Shown: positions 24,968 to 32,853 of the stretch, in pieces
Position numbering within the stretch: the stretch's first letter is position 1
How the letters are laid out: the number at the start of each line of letters is the position of its first letter
Source: SIAJ01 sp036266155
GTDB taxonomy: Bacteria; Planctomycetota; Planctomycetia; Gemmatales; Gemmataceae
Reading direction: 5' to 3'
Assembly: GCA_036266155.1 (NCBI GenBank)
Contig: DATANR010000165.1
Coordinates: forward strand, 1 to 37,054
DNA: 37,054 nucleotides
Translations under genes and position numbers: made by a program
Notes under the pieces: model-generated
The model's database searches: none
What the model saw: only the letters and a program-made list of their open reading frames with translations
What the model was told of the DNA's origin: nothing

Positions 24968-25402
24968 ATGGGTTTTCAAGTGCTCGTCGTCGACGATTAT
25001 TCTGATAGTGCGGACAGTTTGGCAATGTTCTTGCAAATGTCAGGATTTGACGTTCGAGTGGCATATAGCGGTGAGGCGGCGGTCGCCATGGCGCTCGCCG
25101 ATCGCCCCGACGCGGTGTTGTGCGACATCAACATGCCGGGCCTGGATGGTTTTGGCGTCGCCCGGCGCTTGCGGTCAGCGATCGACAACCCACCATTGCT
25201 GATTGCAGTCACGGCACGCCGAGAACAGGAATTGGTTGGCCCCGCGGCGGCTGCCGGGTTTGACCACTATTTCTTGAAGCCAGCCGACCCCGTGGAAGTC
25301 GGCGGTCTTCTGGCCGATTATGCCGCCGGCCGGGTAAACCGCGCCAACCGTCTTGATCATGATCACGCGGCGGTGTCTCAACACGGACCAACTATACCGT
25401 GA
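24968..25402 (+). CDS. Stand-alone response regulator receiver protein
   Basis: A 144-residue receiver domain without an output domain. The acidic pair D9-D10 (LVVDDYSDS), the phospho-accepting D53 in LCDINMPGLDG, T82 in AVTAR and K104 in FLKPAD are all present. The last 25 residues (RVNRANRLDHDHAAVSQH) are polar and His-rich, without a fold I recognise. It would pass phosphate between, or bind, other proteins, CheY-style. A sigma-54 promoter lies just upstream. The ATG at 24968 begins exactly at the receiver fold. It is divergent from the VWA-PP2C-kinase operon, and its 3' end overlaps the convergent glycosyltransferase gene by 11 bases. Confidence 0.92.
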   Translation: MGFQVLVVDDYSDSADSLAMFLQMSGFDVRVAYSGEAAVAMALADRPDAVLCDINMPGLDGFGVARRLRSAIDNPPLLIAVTARREQELVGPAAAAGFDHYFLKPADPVEVGGLLADYAAGRVNRANRLDHDHAAVSQHGPTIP

Positions 25403-27107
25403 CTCGAATGAGCAAGCCGTACTTCAAAAGCCACGCAACGGTGGCGTGAGCCTGAATCGAGTCGACGCTGGCCCGCTCGAATTCGCTCGCGATGTCGCTG
25501 ACGAGTCGCGGCATCCCGACCTTTTGCAACACTGCGGTCAACGTTTTCACATCGCGACACCGGCGCTCATTGGACACGTTCGTCAAGGGATGACTCAAGA
25601 ACAGGGGCAATCGGTCCATCGCCCCGGCAACGGCACAAACTCGGTCGTCGTCTCCAAGCCATTGTGACGGGTACCCGGCGAACGATTGTTCGGGCGCCGG
25701 ATAGGCGGCCGGACCAAAGTACGAGCGCGACGGTGGCGACCACTTCAGGACCTCGCGAGCCTGCTCTTCCCAGAGCGACTCATAGGCCCGTATCACCCTC
25801 TCCCAGCGGAACAGTTCCACCGCACGAGCACGGCCCGCAGCGCCTAGTTGCCGTCGAAGGTCGGCGTCCGCGACCAATCGAGCCAGCGCCTCGGCCGCCG
25901 CCTCGGGATCAACAATGGTGGCCTGGCTGCACTCCGCCAAGAAGTGATCGTAGTTGATCTGACCGAACACGAGCCTCGTTGTCGCCTGTGCAGTGGCCCC
26001 GTTGATCATCTGTGTCGGAATGAGATAACCCGTTTCACCGTCGACGATCAAATCGCGGTAGCCATCCCAGTCCGAGGCGAGGACCGGCAAGCCGCTCGCC
26101 ATGCCCTCGACGCAAACGAGGCCAAAAGTTTCCTGGATGTTGTCGGGCAATGAGACGAAGACATCGGCGGCACGCCATGCCCCGAAGCGAACGGCTGGAT
26201 CCTGACCATCCACGAAAGCGACGCGTGCTCCGGAGGCCATGCGCGCGCCGCCGTCGCGGTAAGCCTTTTCCACGGCGGGATGGGCGGCCCACCCGGCAAA
26301 AACCAGCAGCACTTTCTTGCCCGTCCTGCGGGCTGCCTGATCGGCGGCATGGAAAACTGGAAACGGATGAGCTTTGGCATGATGCGATAGCCGGCCGACG
26401 CACAGAACCATGACTTCGTCGTCCGCGACGCCAAGCCGATTGCGCTCGGCCGCGCGCTCCGTGGGCGTGGCTGGTCGGAAGCGATCGGGATTGACGCCAA
26501 GCGGAATTACTTCCAGTCGAGCACGCAGCTCCGGTCGGCCACCGAACCGATCCGCGAGGTAATCGGCATACGTCCCCGCGACCGCCCGCACCATGTTGAC
26601 CACCGCACGCGACGTACACACGAGCGCGTCAAACGATTCGAACGGCGCCGTCACCAGATTGCAGAGCGACTGAACGGCATTGGTCGACGAGAGCGTATGC
26701 GTCACTCCCGAGATTGCGAATCGAGCGCCCGTCGCTTGTCGACCCCAGACGTATTTGGCGTCCGGCGGACACGGAATGTGCAAGACGCTCGCCGGCGGCC
26801 GCGCTGACGTGACGGAGGGCAAGAAGTCCGCCTCCGGAACAAGCACGACCCGGCGCACGCGTGTTTGATTTGACGGATGTTCGCGGCAAATCGTCGCCAG
26901 CACGTCCCCGCGATCTAGCGCTCGCACGACCGCGGTCAATACATCTGTGCGTGCATGGGACAAATAGGCGTCGAGAAACTCCTTGCCCGCCACCTGGCGA
27001 CCCATCAACCCAGCCGGCCCACTGGGAGCACCGGAGCGTGCGTGCGCTTCCGTGTAAGCATCCGGATCGAAATACAGAGCGGTTCCCGGTACAGCAGCGT
27101 CACTCAT
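25392..27107 (-). CDS. GT4-type glycosyltransferase, group 1
   Basis: A 571-residue GT-B fold glycosyltransferase. The N-terminal acceptor half (about 40-200) precedes the GT4 donor half: LEVIPLGVNPDRF, VLCVGRLSHHAKAHPF near residue 237, then the E-x7-E motif ETFGLVCVEGMASGLP (E326, E334) and ASDWDGYRDLIVDGETGYL. It likely moves a sugar from a nucleotide-sugar donor to a glycan or lipid. After about residue 480 there is an extra C-terminal segment of 90 residues (WSPPSRSYFG, then a helical end) not typical of the family. The ATG at 27107 has GGGAAG upstream. No other polysaccharide genes are near, so the acceptor is unknown. Confidence 0.88.
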   Translation of the reverse strand: MSDAAVPGTALYFDPDAYTEAHARSGAPSGPAGLMGRQVAGKEFLDAYLSHARTDVLTAVVRALDRGDVLATICREHPSNQTRVRRVVLVPEADFLPSVTSARPPASVLHIPCPPDAKYVWGRQATGARFAISGVTHTLSSTNAVQSLCNLVTAPFESFDALVCTSRAVVNMVRAVAGTYADYLADRFGGRPELRARLEVIPLGVNPDRFRPATPTERAAERNRLGVADDEVMVLCVGRLSHHAKAHPFPVFHAADQAARRTGKKVLLVFAGWAAHPAVEKAYRDGGARMASGARVAFVDGQDPAVRFGAWRAADVFVSLPDNIQETFGLVCVEGMASGLPVLASDWDGYRDLIVDGETGYLIPTQMINGATAQATTRLVFGQINYDHFLAECSQATIVDPEAAAEALARLVADADLRRQLGAAGRARAVELFRWERVIRAYESLWEEQAREVLKWSPPSRSYFGPAAYPAPEQSFAGYPSQWLGDDDRVCAVAGAMDRLPLFLSHPLTNVSNERRCRDVKTLTAVLQKVGMPRLVSDIASEFERASVDSIQAHATVAWLLKYGLLIRVTV

Positions 27108-27167
27108 CTTCTTCCCGCGCGTGGATCGGCGTTGGTAACGATCATATCGGCAATGCCCGCGGCGGGG

Positions 27168-27184
27168 CTGGCACGTCATGTGCA
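27168..27184 (+). promoter_or_regulatory. Possible second sigma-54 promoter
   Basis: CTGGCACGTCATGTGCA matches the sigma-54 pattern (GG at 27170-27171, GC at 27182-27183, correct step) with one mismatch in the TT before GC. It would start transcription near 27195 and drive the exported protein gene at 27281. Since a single short site can match by chance, this is weaker than the site at 24904. Confidence 0.4.
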
Positions 27185-27280
27185 GTTCTCAATCCATTGA
27201 ATATGCCCGGAAAAATCACGTTCCGCGCCCGAGTTGACGCCGAGGCTGCTCGCGTCGGCAGTCAATCGAAGAGGACATCC

Positions 27281-28165
27281 ATGAAAGCACGACTTTTGTT
27301 GGCGACGATGGGTTTGACCCTGTTTGTGAACCACGCGATGTCGCAAGTGGCACAGCCGAAGCAACCACCGCCGCCAGTGGTTGTGGACAAGCCGCCGCCA
27401 GGTCCGGCAATTACGCCGACTGCACGTCCGCCCGAATTGGTCAAATTGGAAGCCGAGGCGGCTGCCGAAATCCCCACGCCGGCAGTGCCCGGCGGCAAGG
27501 CGCCCGAAGCGAAAAGGGTCGCCGAAACCACCGTCCAGGTGCGCCGTGCTACTTGGGTTGTTGAAAAATTGTTACCACCACCTCCTGAGGGAATCGCGGC
27601 ATTGAATTTCGGAGCAATCCGCATCGGCAACCGCGGATGGCTCGATACGACCGGCGAAGTGACCAAGGTCACCGAGGGCATCATGGTCGTTCGGCCATCG
27701 GGCGTTGCCGCGGACGGGATCGCTGTTGGCCTGCCAGCCACGGATGCAGCGACGACCGTCAAGACCGTCAGTTTGCGCGGCGAGTATCTGGTTGATCGAG
27801 CACTCACAGTTGACGGACGTGACGTGCTGGTTCTGAAAGAGGTCGCCGCCGCGAAGGCCCTCGATCCGGCACAGAGCCGGCTCATCAACGCGGCGCGTGT
27901 CCGGCTGGAAGAAGCTAAGGCGGAATATGCCAACGCGGTCGCCGTGTTGACCGCCGCCAAGAAGAAGGCGGTCGATGCCGTTATGGAGAAAGCGCAAGCA
28001 CAGGCCGCCAAGCAGATCCCGGTCCCGGAGAACGCCGACGGCGAGCAACGCATCAAAGCCAAGCGCGATCAGGATGAATTGGCGGGCAAGCTGGCGAAGG
28101 CTGAATTGGACAAGATCGCCGAGGCTTATGGCGTCGTCCCGGCAGCCGATCCGACGCGCAAGTAG
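27281..28165 (+). CDS. Exported Pro-rich/coiled-coil protein, unknown function
   Basis: A 294-residue protein. It has a signal peptide (MKARLLLATMGLTLFVNHAMS, cut near residue 21) and a Pro-rich stretch (QPKQPPPPVVVDKPPPGP). A middle beta-rich domain includes LNFGAIRIGNRGWLDTTGEV and LRGEYLVDRALTVDGRDVLVL, and a long Ala/Glu/Lys helix, probably a coiled coil, spans about residues 200-285 (RVRLEEAKAEYANAVAVL). I recognise no family. The ATG at 27281 has GAGG upstream. A possible sigma-54 promoter lies about 100 bases upstream and a bidirectional hairpin follows. It probably acts in the periplasm or envelope. Confidence 0.8.
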   Translation: MKARLLLATMGLTLFVNHAMSQVAQPKQPPPPVVVDKPPPGPAITPTARPPELVKLEAEAAAEIPTPAVPGGKAPEAKRVAETTVQVRRATWVVEKLLPPPPEGIAALNFGAIRIGNRGWLDTTGEVTKVTEGIMVVRPSGVAADGIAVGLPATDAATTVKTVSLRGEYLVDRALTVDGRDVLVLKEVAAAKALDPAQSRLINAARVRLEEAKAEYANAVAVLTAAKKKAVDAVMEKAQAQAAKQIPVPENADGEQRIKAKRDQDELAGKLAKAELDKIAEAYGVVPAADPTRK

Positions 28166-28187
28166 TTGTCGGTTCGCGGCTAGGAAG

Positions 28188-28216
28188 ATGGGGCTGCACA
28201 GCAAGTCCGGCCCCAT
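28188..28216. terminator. Bidirectional terminator-like hairpin between convergent genes
   Basis: ATGGGGC (28188-28194) and GCCCCAT (28210-28216) form a 7-bp stem with a 15-base loop, followed on the plus strand by TTCATTTAG. It lies between the stops of two convergent genes (28165 and 28222), as expected for a shared terminator. Confidence 0.6.
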
Positions 28217-28221
28217 TTCAT

Positions 28222-28803
28222 TTAGATTGGCGACAACACCTCAAGCACCGCGATGGCCGGCTGATCGTTGCAGAAAATCACGCCGGTTCGACCATACAGG
28301 ATCGAAGGCCGCATCAACGCCATGTGTCGACACAACGTCGGCCCAGGCGTCACGCGCAAGAACGACGTCGGCTCCACGCGGCGAAGAACGTTGTGCTCGA
28401 TCAAAATGCGGCCGAGCGGAGCAGACTGCGCTACGATCGCATCGCGCACCTCGGCATCGAGCAATGCGAGATTGATGCGAACGAGGCCGTACTGCACGAT
28501 CCGGTCGGATCCATGCAGCTTGAGCACAATCCGACGATGGTAGTCGTCGCCCGTGCGGCCGACTTCGAGCACTCCTACATCGACTGCCCCGCCGTAATGC
28601 GCCTCGACCGTCACGGTCATATGGTGCGTGTGGGCCAATAACCCGCGATACGGCTGCGGCATATCCGCGGACGAAATAAAGGACACCGACGAATCGGCGG
28701 GCCAGAGAACGGAATCGATGACAACGAGCGGAAAAATCAACTGCTGAGCAAGTGGTGACGTTTGTTGAAGGTCGTTTGCCGGGATCGACTCATTGCTCAT
28801 CAT
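28222..28803 (-). CDS. Chorismate lyase-like (UbiC fold) protein
   Basis: A 193-residue protein that I read as a UbiC/DUF98-like fold. After LLAHTHHMTVTVEAHYGG come RRIVLKLHGSD, then LVRINLALL, SAPLGRILI near 128-135, and YGRTGVIFCNDQPAIAVLEV near 170-189. E. coli UbiC has the same order: an Arg-Glu-Val-x-Leu strand, Pro-Leu-Gly-x-x-Leu, Gly-Arg-Arg and a catalytic Glu before the last strand (here E188). Chorismate lyase makes 4-hydroxybenzoate for quinone synthesis. The gene follows the polyprenyl synthetase gene by 7 bases, which supports a prenylated-aromatic pathway. Identity is low by eye, so substrate and activity stay open. Confidence 0.55.
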   Translation of the reverse strand: MMSNESIPANDLQQTSPLAQQLIFPLVVIDSVLWPADSSVSFISSADMPQPYRGLLAHTHHMTVTVEAHYGGAVDVGVLEVGRTGDDYHRRIVLKLHGSDRIVQYGLVRINLALLDAEVRDAIVAQSAPLGRILIEHNVLRRVEPTSFLRVTPGPTLCRHMALMRPSILYGRTGVIFCNDQPAIAVLEVLSPI

Positions 28804-28810
28804 TCACCAC

Positions 28811-30646
28811 TTATCGCGCCGTGACTACCGGCAACCCTAACTGAACGGCGAATTCCTTCGGCTCGTCGTCCGGTATGCTGCCTTTTTCCAGAACCGTGTC
28901 GACAAGATAATAAAGCAACTCGCGGAATTCGGTCGGCTCGATCTCGTCGGCGATCGCCTCCGCACGCGCGCGATATTTTTCGACGAGGGCGTCCGCTTTC
29001 CGGAACACGTTGGCCTTGCGGTACATCACCCGGACGCGCTCGACGGTGTCAACGGCCGCGTTGTCGTCGGAGGAATCGTGCTCGCGCGCTGCCGCGATGA
29101 GGCCGAGGAGTTCGTTCTTATCCGATGGCGTCAAGCCTTCGAGGGCCAATGCCAGCAAGAGCGTCGGCCGGGCGGCCAACACGTCCTGTCCCGTCAGCAG
29201 CTTGTTGTCCTCGTCGCCGCCCCAATCCTTGAGGTCATTCAAAATCTGAAACGCCACGCCTAAGTGGCGGCTAAAGTCGGTGATCGCTTTCTCGTATTGC
29301 TCGGACGGACCTGCCAGTCGAACACCGCTGAACAGGGCTGCTTCGAATGCCGGCGCCGTTTTCAACGCATAGATCTTGAGCGCATCGAGCGGCGCCAGAG
29401 CCTTGTCGGCGGCATCACGCCAGAGCAGCTCGGCGCCCTGTCCTTCGGACAGCTTCAAGTGTGAATCGGCCAGCTTATCGAGAATGTCGGCAGCGACCTC
29501 GGCGCCGAGCGCCTTGCGTTCGCGACTCACAAGGCGATAGCCCAGGCCGATCAGATAGTCGCCAACATTGATCGCAGTGCCGATGCCGTATTGCCGGTGC
29601 AGCGTCATCGCGCCATAGCGATAGGCGTCGTCATCTTCGATGTCGTCATGAACGAGCGAGGCTTTGTGGAACGACTCGATCGCCAACGCGGTTCGTTTGA
29701 CCGAATCGGAAAGTTCGAGTCCATCGGCGGATAACGTACCCTTGCCGCCGGTGAGAGCGTCATAGGTTGCCAGCGTGATCAGCGGCCGCGATCGCTTGCC
29801 GCCTTTGGCTAGGAAGTCGTACGCAATGGCCTCGTGCTGCGCGAGCGGATCGGCTGAATTCCCCTGCGCGCGCGACCGCGGGGCCAGGCGGGCAAGGTCC
29901 GCAGGCTCAAACATCGCATTCGCAGCCCGCATCAAATGGACGTAACTCTTGGTCTGCTGCGGTGCGGGCTCGCTCTTGAGGTCGATCATCTGGAACACCC
30001 AGTCGTCGTCGACCGAGGTGCTCTTGCAATTGCTCGACAATAGCGGTGTTGCCACGCAGGGGATGCCGGCGAGCAAAATCTTGTCGAACGCCTTCTCTAG
30101 CACGTTGAGGCACGCGACGCCGACGATGGCATCGACGTGGCCGGAGACAATGATCTTCAGGACAATCGGCGTGCCTTCCGAGACAAGCACCTTGTAGCCC
30201 AGGTTCTCCGCCTTGGTCTTGAAGTCAGCAACCGAACACGCTCCGCACTTCTCGCAAGCGAGGCCGAATTCGTCGTAGTCCGCGGGGCAGCCTTCGGCAT
30301 TCTTCAAGCAGTGCGGCAGCAACATGAGGCGGCGATTGAACGGAACGGCCGCTACTTGTTCGCGCCAGAATTCGTTCGCCAGGCAAACGAGCGTGAAGCC
30401 GAGATACTGCTCGCCGAGGCCCAGCTGTTGGAGCAGGATCGACGAGTGAGTTCGAAACTCGTCGCGCGTGATCGGCTTCGACTTGTCGAGCGGGCGGACG
30501 TAATCGACGGCCGCATCGCGAATGCGATCACGGAGCGGCCGCGTCTCAGGAATGACTTTGAAGGCGGCCGTCGTGGCCTTCTTCGACTTCATTTCAGGTG
30601 GGGCGGACGGCGGAGCTTCGGTTTCGACGTCGAGCAGGGTCGGCAC
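28811..30646 (-). CDS. DUF116 domain fused to polyprenyl synthetase
   Basis: A 611-residue protein. The N-terminal part (about 60-235) is DUF116-like, with a cysteine cluster (C113, C120, C131, C134, C137 in LPHCLKN...CPA...ACEKCGACS) that may hold a metal or Fe-S cluster, and IVGVACLNVL. The C-terminal part (about 270-600) is an isoprenyl diphosphate synthase: GKRSRP (283-288), first Asp-rich motif DDIEDDD (from D334), second motif NDLKDW (N470, D471, D474). It condenses IPP units to make prenyl diphosphates. The GTG at 30646 has AAGGA upstream and was preferred over the frame start at 30748. It heads a two-gene operon with the UbiC-like gene. Confidence 0.9.
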   Translation of the reverse strand: MPTLLDVETEAPPSAPPEMKSKKATTAAFKVIPETRPLRDRIRDAAVDYVRPLDKSKPITRDEFRTHSSILLQQLGLGEQYLGFTLVCLANEFWREQVAAVPFNRRLMLLPHCLKNAEGCPADYDEFGLACEKCGACSVADFKTKAENLGYKVLVSEGTPIVLKIIVSGHVDAIVGVACLNVLEKAFDKILLAGIPCVATPLLSSNCKSTSVDDDWVFQMIDLKSEPAPQQTKSYVHLMRAANAMFEPADLARLAPRSRAQGNSADPLAQHEAIAYDFLAKGGKRSRPLITLATYDALTGGKGTLSADGLELSDSVKRTALAIESFHKASLVHDDIEDDDAYRYGAMTLHRQYGIGTAINVGDYLIGLGYRLVSRERKALGAEVAADILDKLADSHLKLSEGQGAELLWRDAADKALAPLDALKIYALKTAPAFEAALFSGVRLAGPSEQYEKAITDFSRHLGVAFQILNDLKDWGGDEDNKLLTGQDVLAARPTLLLALALEGLTPSDKNELLGLIAAAREHDSSDDNAAVDTVERVRVMYRKANVFRKADALVEKYRARAEAIADEIEPTEFRELLYYLVDTVLEKGSIPDDEPKEFAVQLGLPVVTAR

Positions 30647-30706
30647 GGCGGGATCCTTGGGTCGCGAGCGGAGGGCGTGCCTCCGGGGGCCGGTAGGACG
30701 GAAGCA

Positions 30707-30712
30707 ATTATA
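30707..30712 (-). promoter_or_regulatory. Candidate -10 box for the polyprenyl synthetase gene
   Basis: On the minus strand the sequence reads TATAAT, a perfect -10 hexamer, about 60 bases upstream of the GTG at 30646. The matching -35 region (GGCACC at 17 bases) is poor and there is no extended -10 TG, so this is a weak call from one box. Confidence 0.35.
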
Positions 30713-30917
30713 GCGACGCCGGTTCCTCCGGTGCCACCCAGCGGACAAATGAATGAACCCCGGCTCGGCGAGAGAGGTTCCGAGCCTATGGGTTGGACGG
30801 TCAGGAGCTGGCGGTTATTCGGGGGGGTCGATGCGCGTGTAGAATCGGAATCGGTTGTTTCGTAGACTCTCAGCGCGCTTAGCAATACTCAGGCCTTCAG
30901 CCGCTGTGGGCTAGAAA

Positions 30918-31391
30918 ATGCACGCCAACAACTCCCGGCCGTATCGAAGCGTGATCTTGCTCTCATTCGGCCTTTATCTGGCGGCTTGTGTTCTGCCGGC
31001 AATCGACTGGTGGAAGACGCCGGATTCGTACAGCACCGACGACCCGCTCAAGGGCGAACATTATGAAGCTGCTCCCGGGTGGGTGTGCCTCACGCTGGGG
31101 TGGATATTCGTGCCTGAAGGTGTCGAGATCGGCTCGGTCGGATATTTGGCCTGGGTGGCGAACCCGCTGGCCCTCGTGACCCTGGCCCTTTTGATCTTTC
31201 GTCGACCCACTGGTGCGGCGGTGATCGCAGTAGTGAACTTGCTCGTCGGTGCGTTATTCGTGATTGTTCCGCCTGGCCGACCCGGCCACCCCGATTTGCC
31301 GCGACTCGGCGCCTGGCTCTGGTTGGGCAGCTTGCTTGCCCTGGCCATCGCGGCCTTCTTCCGGCGGCGCAACGTGGAGGCGAGCCGATGA
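30918..31391 (+). CDS. Four-helix membrane protein overlapping cdd
   Basis: A 157-residue protein with four hydrophobic helices: VILLSFGLYLAACVLPAI near 12-29, a middle pair from VGYLAWVANPLALVTLALLIF and AAVIAVVNLLVGALFVIV, and WLWLGSLLALAIAAFF near 133-149. A polar loop of 45 residues (WWKTPDSYSTDD...) follows the first helix. No family was recognised. The ATG at 30918 lacks a strong ribosome site. Its stop overlaps the start of cytidine deaminase in an ATGA, so the two are translationally coupled. A role in nucleoside uptake is tempting from context, but nothing in the sequence shows it. Confidence 0.7.
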   Translation: MHANNSRPYRSVILLSFGLYLAACVLPAIDWWKTPDSYSTDDPLKGEHYEAAPGWVCLTLGWIFVPEGVEIGSVGYLAWVANPLALVTLALLIFRRPTGAAVIAVVNLLVGALFVIVPPGRPGHPDLPRLGAWLWLGSLLALAIAAFFRRRNVEASR

Positions 31392-31786
31392 CTGCCGACC
31401 TCGATCGCTTGCGCAGCCTCGCGAAAGAGGCCGCCGTCCGCGCGTATTCGCCATACAGCAAGTTCCGTGTTGGCGCCGCACTGCAGACGAAGTCGGGAGC
31501 CCATTTCGTCGGCTGCAACGTCGAGAATGCCTCCTACGGATTAACCATCTGCGCTGAACGAAACGCGGTCTTTCACATGGTGGCTGCGGGCGAACGCGAC
31601 GTTGCGATCGTCGTCATCTACACGCCAACATCGACGCCCACTGCCCCGTGCGGCGCCTGCCGACAAGTGCTCAACGAGTTCAATCCGGACGTCGAAGTCG
31701 TGAGCGTTTGCGATGGCCCCGATGAAATCCGCTGCACGCTCCGCGACCTGCTGCCGCGAGCTTTTGGGCCCGCGAACCTCGCGTAA
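31388..31786 (+). CDS. cdd: Cytidine deaminase
   Basis: A 132-residue enzyme that deaminates cytidine and deoxycytidine to uridine and deoxyuridine for pyrimidine salvage. The zinc site and catalytic glutamate are intact: NVENASYGLTICAERNA (CAE) and PCGACRQ. The N-terminal PYSKFRVGAAL and the substrate-binding NVEN match the tetrameric short form. Length is normal. The start overlaps the upstream membrane protein stop by 4 bases (ATGA). Confidence 0.96.
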   Translation: MTADLDRLRSLAKEAAVRAYSPYSKFRVGAALQTKSGAHFVGCNVENASYGLTICAERNAVFHMVAAGERDVAIVVIYTPTSTPTAPCGACRQVLNEFNPDVEVVSVCDGPDEIRCTLRDLLPRAFGPANLA

Positions 31787-31878
31787 CGGGCCGGTAGACG
31801 GGCGGGACGAGGGCCGGTAAATTGTTGAGGCACCCTCGATTTCATTCGCATCAACGTCTCCGCCAGGAGGTTTTGGCC

Positions 31879-32556
31879 ATGCTCGTTAGACGGTGTGTTT
31901 CGGCCGCCGTGCTGCTGACCGCGTTCGTGTTGCTCACCAGCTTCACCACGCCGGCAGCCGCCCAGAAGGAAAAAGAAAAGAAGAAGGACGGACTCGACGA
32001 AACAACGTCGGCCTTGATGGATGTCCTTAAGAAGGCAGCCGAGGACAAGGATTTCCGCCGGGATCGCAAGCACGGCGGCGGAACGACGCCGTATGACGAG
32101 GCCCCGGCGAAGCCGGGCCTGATTGTCGGCTTCGACCTGTATCCAGGGGTTCGGGACAAAACAGTGCAGTACGTCCGCGGCGTTCGGGCGGTTTACCTGA
32201 CCAGCGACGGCAAGACGACCCTTGGCAAGGTGTATGGGTGGACCTCGGGGATTGGCGCTGTCCGTGTCAAGGCGAAGGACGGTTATGCGGTTGCCGGGTG
32301 CAAGATCCACACCAGCGGTGACGAAATCGACGGCATGAGCATTGTCTTCGCGAAGATCACCGAGTCCGGCCTGGACATGAAAGACTCATACGACAGCAAA
32401 TACTACGGGCATCGTGACCCGGACACCGCACCAAAGGTCGTTTGTACCGGCGAGCCGATCGTCGGTATTCGCGGTTTGATTTCGGAAAAAGCAAGCAGCC
32501 ACCATTTTGGATTCGGCTTGGTGGTTGTCGGCAAGGACCCGAAGAAAGATAAGTAA
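31879..32556 (+). CDS. Exported protein with putative beta-prism domain
   Basis: A 225-residue protein with a signal peptide (about 1-28, MLVRRCVSAAVLLTAFVLLTSF, cut near AAAQ), a Lys/Glu-rich linker, and one beta domain (78-217) with LIVGFDLYPG, GVRAVYL, YAVAGCKIHTSGDEIDG, GEPIVGIRG and GFGLVVVG. The domain is the same type as in the protein at 7720-8676. AGGAGG lies 8 bases before the ATG at 31879, a very strong ribosome site. A perfect palindromic terminator follows 18 bases after the stop. It probably lies free in the periplasm or outside; glycan binding is an inference from the repeated strand pattern. Confidence 0.82.
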   Translation: MLVRRCVSAAVLLTAFVLLTSFTTPAAAQKEKEKKKDGLDETTSALMDVLKKAAEDKDFRRDRKHGGGTTPYDEAPAKPGLIVGFDLYPGVRDKTVQYVRGVRAVYLTSDGKTTLGKVYGWTSGIGAVRVKAKDGYAVAGCKIHTSGDEIDGMSIVFAKITESGLDMKDSYDSKYYGHRDPDTAPKVVCTGEPIVGIRGLISEKASSHHFGFGLVVVGKDPKKDK

Positions 32557-32574
32557 GGCAACTTGAGTCACGTG

Positions 32575-32604
32575 AAGTCGGGCGGCCAATTGGCCGCCCG
32601 ACTT
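32575..32604 (+). terminator. Perfect 30-base palindromic terminator
   Basis: Positions 32575-32604 read as a perfect 15+15 palindrome (arm AAGTCGGGCGGCCAA), forming a 13-bp stem with an AATT loop. A short T-rich end (ACTTTGTTG) follows. It begins 18 bases after the stop of the exported protein gene and is the clearest intrinsic terminator of the window. Confidence 0.8.
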
Positions 32605-32853
32605 TGTTGAATCCAATTGGTTGCGGGCAAGCAATTGCAATGCACGCCAACACATTCTTATCACCTGGCGACCGTCTACTCCAGAGTGCCGGTTCGGCGT
32701 CGCGGTTGGCGATCTTCCTTTTTGAAATATTGCGTTTTCAGCCCAAATTTGGGTAAGGTCGCCAAGATCGCCACGGTTTTGCCACACCCTCTCCCACAAG
32801 AAACTGGAAATTCAACGCCGGTTTTTCGTGCAACGAAATAAAACGCATTTCGT
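32605..32853. other. Intergenic stretch between convergent genes, nothing recognised
   Basis: This AT-richer stretch separates the palindromic terminator from the 3' end of the G8 protein gene. A 74-codon plus-strand open frame crosses it but has no ribosome site and an unnatural composition. No repeat or hairpin of note was found. Confidence 0.5.

Noticed and set aside
24659..25036. N-terminal extension of the J/WD40 protein by 126 residues
   Set aside because: No domain is visible, it would overlap the receiver gene and its promoter, and the GTG at 24658 has a good ribosome site next to the J-like domain.
32617..32841. 74-codon plus-strand frame in the gap before the G8 gene
   Set aside because: No ribosome site, poor composition, and no similarity to any family I know.
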